Source: a virus. From it: DNA of 26,351 nucleotides. Location: IMG/VR virus record IMGVR_UViG_3300005527_003915, positions 1-26,351 of that record; one strand, 5' to 3'. Within the stretch, counting starts at the first letter, position 1; every line of letters begins with the position of its first letter. The notes beneath the pieces were generated by a model that saw only the letters and a program-made list of their open reading frames with translations, searched no databases and had not been told where the DNA came from. A program made the position numbers and the translations under genes. Of the stretch, positions 1 through 6,775 are shown in pieces.

Positions 1-1
1 T

Positions 2-1060
2 AATTGGAATAATGTTTCATCCGCTACAATTACTTCTGGTGGATATAGACAAGCTATAGTAACGATAACACCACCAGCAGGAGCATCTTTCTCCCAATGC
101 TCAATGTCGGAGAAATATACAGGAGTTAGTATTCCTGTACTTAATTTTTATTCCACAGGTTGGCTAGACATGGAGATAAATTTACCAAATCTGGTTTCTG
201 GTCAAAGGCTTTTTATAGGTAATTCTCCTGTAAGATGTGCTTATTTAGAAAGAGTAAACATTACTTCATGGGGAAATATAACTAATGTTAATGGTCTTTT
301 TTATAGCTGTGTTGCATTGAGACAAGTAAATTCAGCAGAATGGAATATGGCAAATATTACCAATGCATCATCAATGTTTTTTCAATGTTTTTCTATACAA
401 TATATCGATGCTTCTACTTGGAATACCTCAAATATTACATCTTTTAATAGTTTTGCTAGAGCTTGTTATAATTTATCAGAAATAAAATGTTCTAACTGGA
501 ATATGTCAAATGTAACAGATTTGGCGTTCTTTATGTTCACATGTACATCTTTATCTAAAATTGATGTGACCAACTGGAACGTATCGAATGTAACCACAAT
601 AGCAAATGCATTTGTAGGATGTAATGCTCTTACAGAATTAAATATCGGAAGTTGGAATCTCGCAAAATTAACAAATGCACAAGCGGCATTTCAAGATTGT
701 TTCTCTTTAAGAAAAACTGGAATAACGATTTTATCTCTTCCTGTTTGCACAAATACTCAAGCGATGTTTAATAACTGCAATGCTCTTGCAAGCACTGGAA
801 TTATTAACTTATCAACGTCTACAAATTGTACAAACATGTATCAAAATTGTTATAATTTGAGAAGTGTAGGTTTAAGTGGAATAAATGCATCTATAAGTTT
901 CTTAAATGCATCTCTGTCTGGTTCAGAATTGAACAATTTATACTATGGGTTGAGTGCTCAACCAACAAGCGGAAAGACAATTACTGTTACTGGAAACTTC
1001 GGAACAGCGACACACAATATAACCATTGCAACTGCAAAAAATTGGACAGTAGCTATTTAA
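2..1060 (+). CDS. BspA-type (DUF285-like) leucine-rich-repeat adhesin, 5' partial
   Basis: The reading frame is open to the left edge of the window, so the ATG at 104 is probably internal and the gene begins upstream. The visible part is dominated by about eight repeats of roughly 23-24 residues with the pattern W-N-x-S-N-x-T followed by a F-x-x-C-x-x-L-x-x-I segment, for example WNMSNVTD and MFTCTSLSKI. This is the pattern of BspA-like/DUF285 surface repeats, known in bacterial surface proteins and some phage tail proteins. A conserved Cys occurs once per repeat. The last 50 or so residues leave the repeat pattern and end in GKTITVTGN and ATAKNWTV, a tail typical of phage repeat adhesins. 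The likely role is a virion or tail-tip protein that binds the host surface. Family assignment is good; the function is inferred from family and context. It is followed after 4 bases by a small ORF, so they are probably cotranscribed. Confidence 0.75.
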   Translation, partial: NWNNVSSATITSGGYRQAIVTITPPAGASFSQCSMSEKYTGVSIPVLNFYSTGWLDMEINLPNLVSGQRLFIGNSPVRCAYLERVNITSWGNITNVNGLFYSCVALRQVNSAEWNMANITNASSMFFQCFSIQYIDASTWNTSNITSFNSFARACYNLSEIKCSNWNMSNVTDLAFFMFTCTSLSKIDVTNWNVSNVTTIANAFVGCNALTELNIGSWNLAKLTNAQAAFQDCFSLRKTGITILSLPVCTNTQAMFNNCNALASTGIINLSTSTNCTNMYQNCYNLRSVGLSGINASISFLNASLSGSELNNLYYGLSAQPTSGKTITVTGNFGTATHNITIATAKNWTVAI

Positions 1061-1064
1061 TTTT

Positions 1065-1247
1065 ATGGAAGAAGACACATCTGGATTTTATAAATTAGAC
1101 GAAAGTGGAGATATTCTTTATGCATCATATGCGGTGTATAATAAAAATTATACATTGTTAAAAGATCAAAAAGATTCATTCACATATCCTGTAGATGGAT
1201 GGTTTTGGTTTGATACTAAAGAAGATGCAGAAAAACATTTTAAATAA
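1065..1247 (+). CDS. Small conserved-type phage protein of unknown function, 60 aa
   Basis: This short acidic and aromatic-rich protein lies between the repeat adhesin (4-base gap) and the hydrolase (2-base gap), so it is almost certainly part of the same transcript. Its centre, with NYTLLKDQKDS and PVDGWFWFDTKEDA, looks like a compact fold that ends in a short helix. I associate this sequence style with small proteins found next to phage tail-fibre genes, but I cannot name a family. There is no signal peptide or membrane segment. It could be a folding or assembly helper for the neighbouring adhesin, or a small virion subunit; that is speculation from position. The coding call rests on tight packing between two genes and a well-formed, non-repetitive composition. 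Confidence 0.7.
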   Translation: MEEDTSGFYKLDESGDILYASYAVYNKNYTLLKDQKDSFTYPVDGWFWFDTKEDAEKHFK

Positions 1248-1249
1248 AT

Positions 1250-2737
1250 ATGCTTGGTATAAAATTTGGAACTACAAATATATCTCCATTATCAACAAAT
1301 CCTGATAATTATAATACTGATTTTTTACCAATAACAGGAGCAAACGGAGAACTTGTTTATTGTCCAGATGGTAATGGAATGAGCATTCCAAATAATACTT
1401 CAATAACTGGATCATATGCTTACAAAAAAAATGGAGAATGGGTTAAAACTGACAATACAAATTTAATTGCAAATGCTGCTTCTCTTTGGAGGAAAGGATA
1501 CTCTTTTGCAAAATTCGATCCAACCGAAGCAGGAAACGGCCCATTCAATCCAACAATAATATCCGATACAACTGCTGGTGGTGTTCGCAGAAGGCAGATT
1601 TATATAGATATTACATTTGCGGGTGAAACATTTCAAATTTATATTGTGTATCGTGTTCCTACAAGCACCCCGCCTGTAGGTGGATTTCCATGCTTATTCA
1701 CAGCATCAGGTTGGCAACAAGGACCACAAGAATTCCCCGCATATAACACGGCTGGATGGGCAACATTAGGATTTGATTTTGCAGGACAAAAAGATGATGG
1801 TTCACCGGCTACAAACTATCCTAACTCTTTAGCTTACGGAAGACATCTAACATCTCAAGGAGGGTATCAAATCAACACAACTTTACAGAACGGAAGCCAA
1901 ATTACCGATCCAAGACAGACTAGCGAGTATTTGTGGGCTTGTGTTATGCGTAGAGCATTTGAATATCTAGTAAATCAACCAGAAATTAATGTTAATCAAA
2001 TTGGAATGAGGGGGCATAGTTACGGAGGGACTATGGCGTTTAATATGGTTATGGAGCCGCGAATGAAAGCTATTGTTAGTTATTTCGGAAATGGTTGGAC
2101 AACATATTATAGAGATAAACTTCTTTGGAAATATCAAACACCAACAACTACATATCCTGCTTTTACATCTGGTGAAAAAATTTATTTAAATGCTCCTACT
2201 GTAGAAATGGAAGCAAAATATGCATGTGTTCCGATTTTATTAATTAATGGGTCTAATGACCATCATGGTGGACACGATAGAGTTGATGATACATTTTCTA
2301 AAATACCATCAGGTGTTCCTTGGGATTTTTCACATGATGCAAATAGAGGACATAACGTATCACTGAATGTAGTAAATGAACAATTATGGTTAAATAAGTA
2401 TGTTCTTGGGTCTGCTATTACTTGGCCAAATAGACCTACTGCTTGGTTTACTAAAGTTGGAGGAATACCACAATTTAATGTAAAACCAGATATAACCTCA
2501 GTTCCAGTTTCAGCGGTTCAATTTTGGACGTGTCAAGTTGAACCTTTTAACGTGAGTCGTACTTGGATTCAAGTTCCAACAGTATCATCAACAGACCTTA
2601 ATGGCATTACGACTTGGACAGGAACCATGACTGCGGCAGATTATTCAAAATATTTATTTGGGTATGCCAACATCATATATACGAATAATATTGTGACATC
2701 TACAAATTTTAATGCTATTATACCAAATAATATTTAA
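1250..2737 (+). CDS. Alpha/beta hydrolase (esterase/peptidase-like), putative virion-associated enzyme
   Basis: A 495-residue protein with a serine-hydrolase core. The nucleophile elbow GHSYGG places Ser257 in the G-x-S-x-G motif after a strand IGMR. A strand LLINGSND puts the acid at Asp337, and RGHN gives the base at His368. This order and spacing fit the alpha/beta hydrolase fold, resembling dienelactone hydrolase, prolyl-oligopeptidase or acetyl-xylan-esterase types. The first 90 or so residues and the last 100 or so lie outside the core. They could be an N-terminal virion anchor and a C-terminal beta domain. There is no signal peptide. Its position after a repeat adhesin and before the head genes suggests a tail or virion enzyme that removes ester groups from host surface polysaccharide. 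The substrate cannot be read from sequence; an intracellular role is possible. The start at 1250 directly follows the previous stop. Confidence 0.8.
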   Translation: MLGIKFGTTNISPLSTNPDNYNTDFLPITGANGELVYCPDGNGMSIPNNTSITGSYAYKKNGEWVKTDNTNLIANAASLWRKGYSFAKFDPTEAGNGPFNPTIISDTTAGGVRRRQIYIDITFAGETFQIYIVYRVPTSTPPVGGFPCLFTASGWQQGPQEFPAYNTAGWATLGFDFAGQKDDGSPATNYPNSLAYGRHLTSQGGYQINTTLQNGSQITDPRQTSEYLWACVMRRAFEYLVNQPEINVNQIGMRGHSYGGTMAFNMVMEPRMKAIVSYFGNGWTTYYRDKLLWKYQTPTTTYPAFTSGEKIYLNAPTVEMEAKYACVPILLINGSNDHHGGHDRVDDTFSKIPSGVPWDFSHDANRGHNVSLNVVNEQLWLNKYVLGSAITWPNRPTAWFTKVGGIPQFNVKPDITSVPVSAVQFWTCQVEPFNVSRTWIQVPTVSSTDLNGITTWTGTMTAADYSKYLFGYANIIYTNNIVTSTNFNAIIPNNI

Positions 2738-2789
2738 TTTTTTTTATCTACAAAAACATAATATTTAATGAAATTGAATATATAATGAA

Positions 2790-2795
2790 TAAGTA
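2790..2795 (+). promoter_or_regulatory. TAAGTA element 8 bases before the protease start
   Basis: The AT-rich 66-base gap 2738-2803 contains TAAGTA ending 8 bases before the ATG at 2804, with no Shine-Dalgarno sequence. The hexamer resembles the core of the T4 late promoter (TATAAATA) and recurs at a similar distance before other starts in this window. A sigma70-like TATAAT is also visible at 2781-2786, without a convincing -35. This is a candidate promoter for the head gene cassette. Confidence 0.4.
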
Positions 2796-2803
2796 AAATA
2801 TAT

Positions 2804-3475
2804 ATGCCAAATAATGTGTATAAGCTCTTAGTTGAAGAACCAACATACGAAGTAAAATATTTAATAGAAGAACAAAATAGAAATTCGCCATCAAATCTTT
2901 TTATTAAAGGACCGTTTTTAATGGCTAATGAAGCGAATAGAAATAAAAGAGTTTATCCATTAGAAGAAATGGTTAAAGAAGTTTCTCGTTATGATAGAGA
3001 AATGATAAGACAAAATAGAGCTACTGGAGAATTGAACCATCCTCAATCACCAGAAATAAATCTTGAAAGAGCTTGTCATATGGTAACAGAACTCACTCAA
3101 GATGGAAATATTTTTAATGGCAAATCAAAAATTTTATCAACACCAGTTGGACAAGTTGTAAGATCATTAATTATGGATGGTGTTAAATTAGGAGTTTCAT
3201 CAAGAGCTTTAGGTAAACTTGATAAAGATGGATCTTTCAATAGAGTTTCTGATTTTCGTTTAGTTGCAGTTGATGTAGTTGCTGATCCATCCGTTCCTAC
3301 AGCATTTGTTAATGGAATTTTGGAATCTAAACAATGGGTTTTAATGGATAATGGTGAGTTTGAACCTGTATATGAAAATTTTGAAAGAAAAATTTCTAAC
3401 TTACCTAAAATAAATAAAGATCAATATTTAAAAGAACAAATTATTTCTTTTATTAATTCTTTAAAGAGTTTGTAA
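2804..3475 (+). CDS. 21: Prohead core protein protease, T4 gp21-like (peptidase family S80/U9)
   Basis: A 223-residue serine protease that cleaves the prohead core and shell proteins during capsid maturation. The T4 gp21 pattern is clear: GELNHP with the candidate catalytic His79, GVSSRALG with the nucleophile Ser132 or Ser133, and DVVADPS with the conserved Asp157/Asp161. N-terminal strands (FIKGPFLMA) and the NKRVYP segment also match the family. Length is close to the T4 enzyme (about 212 residues). The last 40 or so residues are charged and may be removed by self-cleavage, as in T4. It lies directly upstream of the small core protein, scaffold and capsid genes, the expected order for T4-type heads. 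The portal gene, which usually precedes it, is not here; a hydrolase gene occupies that position. Confidence 0.93.
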   Translation: MPNNVYKLLVEEPTYEVKYLIEEQNRNSPSNLFIKGPFLMANEANRNKRVYPLEEMVKEVSRYDREMIRQNRATGELNHPQSPEINLERACHMVTELTQDGNIFNGKSKILSTPVGQVVRSLIMDGVKLGVSSRALGKLDKDGSFNRVSDFRLVAVDVVADPSVPTAFVNGILESKQWVLMDNGEFEPVYENFERKISNLPKINKDQYLKEQIISFINSLKSL

Positions 3476-3486
3476 TTGTTATTATA

Positions 3487-3498
3487 AGGAGATAAGTA
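3487..3498 (+). promoter_or_regulatory. AGGAG followed by TAAGTA upstream of the small core gene
   Basis: AGGAG at 3487-3491 ends 13 bases before the ATG at 3505, much longer than the usual Shine-Dalgarno spacing. TAAGTA at 3493-3498 lies between them and ends 6 bases before the ATG. The AGGAG may still be used as a ribosome-binding site, or the hexamer may be a late promoter core that produces a nearly leaderless message. Confidence 0.4.
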
Positions 3499-3504
3499 TT
3501 CAAT

Positions 3505-3726
3505 ATGGAAACCAGAAAATTAATTTCTAAATTCGTAACAAATATTTTTGAAAAAAATTATGCTCAAGCTAATTTGCAGCTTGCAGAAATAATTTCAGAA
3601 AAGGTTAAGCAAAAAATACAAAAAACAGTAAGTAAAAAGAAGTGCGATTGTGATTGTGATGATTGCGAAAAAAAAACTTTTAAAAAAAATAAAAAAAATT
3701 TAAAAAACGTATCTAAGAAAGGATAA
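3505..3726 (+). CDS. Small Lys/Cys-rich prohead core component (putative)
   Basis: A 73-residue basic protein between the protease and scaffold genes. The first 40 or so residues look helical, with a pattern (KFVTNIFEKNYAQANLQLAE and SEKVKQKIQK) reminiscent of the N-terminal helix of small head-core proteins in T4-type phages such as gp67/gp68. The second half is almost entirely Lys with a tight cluster, CDCDCDDC, at about residues 47-54. That Cys/Asp cluster could bind metal; this is inference. T4 has its small core proteins just before the protease gene, so the position is similar though not identical. The start is supported by an upstream AGGAG, although its spacing is long. The head-core role is a position-based guess with modest sequence support. 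Confidence 0.6.
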   Translation: METRKLISKFVTNIFEKNYAQANLQLAEIISEKVKQKIQKTVSKKKCDCDCDDCEKKTFKKNKKNLKNVSKKG

Positions 3727-3743
3727 GTTATTATATAAACAAT

Positions 3744-4661
3744 ATGGATCTAAAAGCATTACTAGAAAAAATGGACAAATCTGTTATTAACGAAGAAACC
3801 GCTAAGGAAATAGCAGAAGCGTTTGAAACCGCAGTAAACGAAAAAGTAGAATCAAGACTCGCTTTGCAACTTGAAGGTGCATTATCTAAACAAGATGAAG
3901 ATCATGCTCAAAAACTCACAAAGCTTTTAGAAGCCATTGATGCTGACCACAGCGAAAAATTACAAACAGTGGTTTCTGCTATTAATGAAAATCACACCGC
4001 TAAGTTAGAATCTATTTCTTCTTTTTATAAAAACGCTTTAAATGAAAAAGCAGAAGCATTCAGCAATAAAATTTTAACTGACATTAGCAGCTATTTAGAT
4101 TTATACGTTGAAAAATTAATTCCAACAGAACAATTGCAAGAAGCAGTTGAAAACGTAACTGCTAAAAAGAAATTACAAGAGATTAGAAAAATGGTTGGAA
4201 TTGATTCTTCTTACATCAATGAAGAAATTCAAAACACTCTTACTGAAGGTAAGAAAACAATTGATGATTTAAATCAAAAATTAAGAAAGTCTCTTAATGA
4301 GCAACAACAGCTTCTAGAAAAAGTTCAAACAATAGAAGCATCAATGATTTTAGAAGAGAAAACAAAAAATTTCTCTAAAACTAAAAAAGATTTCATCGTT
4401 AAATTATTAGGTGATAAATCAAAAACCTATATCAATGAAAATTTTAACTACGTAGTTGAGATGTTCGAATCTGGTGAAGATGAGAAAACCAACAATTTAG
4501 CTGAAGAAGCGAAGCAAAAGGCTTTAAGTCTTAATGCCAAGGTTCCAGCTACAAATGTTATTTCCGAATCAAACACCAGCACCGCCAACGAATCCGTTGT
4601 CGGCGGATATCTGAGTGAATTAAAAAAATCAGAAGGGTTTGCTAAAAAAGTAAATTCTTGA
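3744..4661 (+). CDS. 22: Prohead core scaffolding protein, T4 gp22-like
   Basis: A 305-residue, highly charged, Glu/Lys-rich and almost entirely helical protein, slightly longer than T4 gp22 (about 269). Characteristic segments are ISSYLDLYVEKLIPTEQLQE followed by an A-x-K-K-x-L-Q-E-I helix near residues 112-150, and YINENFNYVVEMFES near 230-245; both occur in gp22-type scaffolds. It forms the internal core around which the capsid protein assembles and is degraded by the adjacent protease. Several L/I-x-E triplets (for example LTE and ILEE) could be cleavage sites. A coiled-coil character is likely at about residues 160-210. The last 30 or so codons, from about 4560, become richer in C-ending codons, like the downstream capsid gene. 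There is no clear Shine-Dalgarno sequence at a normal distance from the ATG. Confidence 0.88.
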   Translation: MDLKALLEKMDKSVINEETAKEIAEAFETAVNEKVESRLALQLEGALSKQDEDHAQKLTKLLEAIDADHSEKLQTVVSAINENHTAKLESISSFYKNALNEKAEAFSNKILTDISSYLDLYVEKLIPTEQLQEAVENVTAKKKLQEIRKMVGIDSSYINEEIQNTLTEGKKTIDDLNQKLRKSLNEQQQLLEKVQTIEASMILEEKTKNFSKTKKDFIVKLLGDKSKTYINENFNYVVEMFESGEDEKTNNLAEEAKQKALSLNAKVPATNVISESNTSTANESVVGGYLSELKKSEGFAKKVNS

Positions 4662-4685
4662 ATTTTTTAATTCGTATCTATCCAT

Positions 4686-4691
4686 AGGAGG
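4686..4691 (+). promoter_or_regulatory. Shine-Dalgarno AGGAGG of the capsid gene, with long spacing
   Basis: A full AGGAGG lies upstream of the capsid start, but 15 bases separate it from the ATG at 4707. It is the only six-base Shine-Dalgarno match I see at a gene start in the window, and it precedes the gene expected to be expressed most strongly. No alternative in-frame start codon lies closer. Confidence 0.55.
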
Positions 4692-4706
4692 AAAATAAAC
4701 AAAAAT

Positions 4707-6176
4707 ATGAAAACCGTAAATCCCGCAACAGGCTACATCGACCGCTCTCGCGCACAAATGCTCGTTGAGAAGTGGGCACCAGTCCTCGATTACTCATCCG
4801 ATAAGGTTACAGCAATCGAAGACGAACATGCTCGTTTAACAACAGCTATTCTGATGGAAAACCAAGAACGTTGGTGCATTGAAGAGGCTCAAAACTCTTC
4901 CGGCACAAGTGGCGTATTTGGTAACAACTCTGGTGGTCTTTATAACCCACCCGGTTCAATCACATCAGGTGATAGATATGCTACAGGAGACTCACGCTTA
5001 CCTAAGATTCTTATCCCAATGGTTCGCCGTACTTTCCCTGAGCTTATCACTAACGAGATCGTAGGCGTTCAGCCCATGTCAGGACCAGTCGGACTCGCTT
5101 TTGCTTTACGTTACCGCTATGAAGCAGATAGCCTCGGTGCTAATGGCATCGACGGACACGCCTCTGGTTTAACAACTGTAGGACGCGATGGCGTTGACAG
5201 AAGTTATGCCGAAAGTGGTGGTGTCGGTAAAGAATTAGGCTATCAATACTTGGATACACGATTCACTGGCACTTCTGCTGCCGCTCTCTCCGGACTCGGT
5301 GGAGCAGGCTCAGAATTCCAGATGCTTGATGAGGATAAAGGCGTTGCCGCACTCCTCAACAACTTTGAATTGACCGGAAACATTCCACAGGTTGTTGTTG
5401 AATTCAGCAAAACAGCCGTCGAAGCTGGCACACGCCGCCTCGCCGCTCGCTGGTCCGTTGAATTAGAACAAGATCTTAAGAACATGAACGGACTCGATAT
5501 CGACAACGAACTCACTAATGCTATGTCATATGAGCTTCAAGCCGAAATCGACCGTGAAATGGTCATGAGAATGGTCCAAGTTTGCTTAACAGCAGGTAGT
5601 GGTACAGGATACTCCTTCTGGTACGCTGCATCAGCCGACGCCCGTTGGCTTGGTGAAAGAAACCGTGACTTCTATTCCAAGGTTATTGTCGAAGCTAACC
5701 GCATCGCAATTCGTAACCGCCGTGGTAGTGCTAATTTTATTATCGCTACACCACGCGTTTGCGCAATCCTTGAAATGTTGCCCGAGTTTCAGTGGATGCC
5801 AGTAAACGGTAACGTTAACACCCAACCAACAGGCATTGCCAAAGTTGGTAACTTAGGTGGACGTTTCACTGTTTACCGCGACACTCGTACCGATTCACAG
5901 TATCTTGATGGCAGACGCTCATCCGCTCTGGAGTACGCATTGCTCGGTTACAAAGGCACTGAGTACTATGATACAGGTATTGTATATTGCCCATACATCC
6001 CAGTTATGATTCAACGCACAATTGGTCCTAATGACTTCTCACCAAGAGTTGGTCTTATGACCCGTTATGGAGTTGTCGATCATATCTTTGGCGCAAACTT
6101 ATACTACCATGTAATCCTAGTCAAAGGTCTTGGAACCGCCAATGTCGCTCAAGACAATGGCAGACTCTATCTCTGA
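4707..6176 (+). CDS. 23: Major capsid protein, T4 gp23-like
   Basis: A 489-residue capsid precursor, close to the T4 gp23 length (521). T4-type landmarks include MVRRTFPELITNEIVGVQPM with SGPVGLAFALRYRY near residues 105-135, the helical stretch SVELEQDLKNMNGLDIDNEL near 245-265, and ANFIIATPRVCAILEM in the C-terminal half. The protease motif I-x-E is seen at Ile58-Glu59-Glu60, followed by Ala61, matching in position the gp23 propeptide cleavage. Removal would leave about 429 residues. Base composition differs sharply from neighbours: bases 4741-4800 contain 34 G/C of 60, against 13 of 60 at 9901-9960 in gp6. Arg is mostly CGC/CGT rather than AGA. This fits translational selection on a very highly expressed gene, though transfer from a higher-GC relative is possible. 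It ends in TGA just before a strong terminator. Confidence 0.96.
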   Translation: MKTVNPATGYIDRSRAQMLVEKWAPVLDYSSDKVTAIEDEHARLTTAILMENQERWCIEEAQNSSGTSGVFGNNSGGLYNPPGSITSGDRYATGDSRLPKILIPMVRRTFPELITNEIVGVQPMSGPVGLAFALRYRYEADSLGANGIDGHASGLTTVGRDGVDRSYAESGGVGKELGYQYLDTRFTGTSAAALSGLGGAGSEFQMLDEDKGVAALLNNFELTGNIPQVVVEFSKTAVEAGTRRLAARWSVELEQDLKNMNGLDIDNELTNAMSYELQAEIDREMVMRMVQVCLTAGSGTGYSFWYAASADARWLGERNRDFYSKVIVEANRIAIRNRRGSANFIIATPRVCAILEMLPEFQWMPVNGNVNTQPTGIAKVGNLGGRFTVYRDTRTDSQYLDGRRSSALEYALLGYKGTEYYDTGIVYCPYIPVMIQRTIGPNDFSPRVGLMTRYGVVDHIFGANLYYHVILVKGLGTANVAQDNGRLYL

Positions 6177-6196
6177 TAGCGTAGAAGTACCTTAAC

Positions 6197-6232
6197 AAAA
6201 AACCCATCTTCGAAAGAAGATGGGTTTTTTTT
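6197..6232 (+). terminator. Strong intrinsic, probably bidirectional terminator after the capsid gene
   Basis: A perfect stem AACCCATCTTC/GAAGATGGGTT closed by a GAAA (GNRA) tetraloop at 6212-6215, flanked by an A-run on the left (6197-6202) and a T-run on the right (6225-6232). The T-run terminates plus-strand capsid transcripts. The A-run reads as T on the minus strand, so it can also terminate the convergent minus-strand gene that ends at 6250. It is the best hairpin terminator in the window. Confidence 0.93.
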
Positions 6233-6249
6233 ATACTTTTATAAAAAAA

Positions 6250-6747
6250 TTATAAAATTTGAGAATCCATTATTTGGATTTTCTCTTTTTTACTAGCTGG
6301 TTTTTCAAACATTTTTTGCATTATTTCATCTCTTGTAGCTATAACTATATTATTAGTTTGTGGCACCAGTTTAGACAGATGAGAATTTGATTCAAGTTCA
6401 AGTTTTTTAATCTCTAAATTAGATTTAGTTTGTTTATTTTGTAAATTAATCTTATTTAACTGGTCTAAAGCTTTTGAAGCTGAGTTTATAAGCTGTGATA
6501 AAGCTGCTATTTCTTTTGGATCGCTTCCAGCTAGTATATTATCTCTAAATGATTGTATAGCACCTAATGTGGATTCTACTAATTCTCCAGATTTTTTATA
6601 TACATATTCATTTACGTTTTCATCCGTTAATTTTGTCGTATCGGGTTGAATATTATCTTTATGTTGATTACTAATAGACTGTGGTGCAATAGAATCGCCT
6701 TTTAATTGATCTATGATATCGTCTATTTCTGAATTATCGTTTGACAT
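6250..6747 (-). CDS. Helical protein, candidate small terminase subunit (T4 gp16-like)
   Basis: A 165-residue protein on the minus strand. The first 50 residues are polar and probably disordered. Residues of about 50-125 form helices with a heptad-like pattern, including GAIQSFRDNILAG and SASKALDQLNKINLQNKQ. The C-terminus is basic and polar. Size (T4 gp16 is 164 residues) and layout (disordered N-terminus, central coiled coil, basic tail) match T4-type small terminases. The central helices, with an A-x-x-L-I-x-S-A-S-K-A-L-x-x-L pattern, resemble those of marine T4-type small terminases as I remember them. If correct, it would form the ring that recognises DNA for packaging. It stands alone without the large terminase, which weakens the call; any small coiled-coil virion protein is an alternative. 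The start at 6747 is ATG with TAAATA 9 bases upstream. Confidence 0.45.
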   Translation of the reverse strand: MSNDNSEIDDIIDQLKGDSIAPQSISNQHKDNIQPDTTKLTDENVNEYVYKKSGELVESTLGAIQSFRDNILAGSDPKEIAALSQLINSASKALDQLNKINLQNKQTKSNLEIKKLELESNSHLSKLVPQTNNIVIATRDEIMQKMFEKPASKKEKIQIMDSQIL

Positions 6748-6775
6748 ATATAAATATATTTACTAAGTATATCAT
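6748..6775. promoter_or_regulatory. Divergent promoter region between the minus-strand helical gene and the 57-aa gene
   Basis: Only 28 bases separate two divergent ATGs. On the plus strand there is a full T4 late-promoter consensus TATAAATA (6749-6756) and TAAGTA (6764-6769) ending 6 bases before the ATG at 6776. On the minus strand TAAATA (6762-6757) ends 9 bases before the ATG at 6747. No Shine-Dalgarno sequence is present for either gene. Probably two back-to-back late promoters. Confidence 0.5.

Noticed and set aside
104-106. ATG at 104 as the real start of the repeat adhesin
   Set aside because: The frame is open to the left edge with plausible beta-protein sequence (TITPPAGASFSQCS) before it, so the gene most likely starts outside the window.
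5243-5515. Minus-strand ORF inside the capsid gene (90 codons), and similar ORFs at 4879-5064, 5599-5805 and 5631-5825
   Set aside because: All lie fully within gp23, whose higher GC content makes stop codons rarer in other frames. Their products are low-complexity or basic shadows without recognisable motifs.
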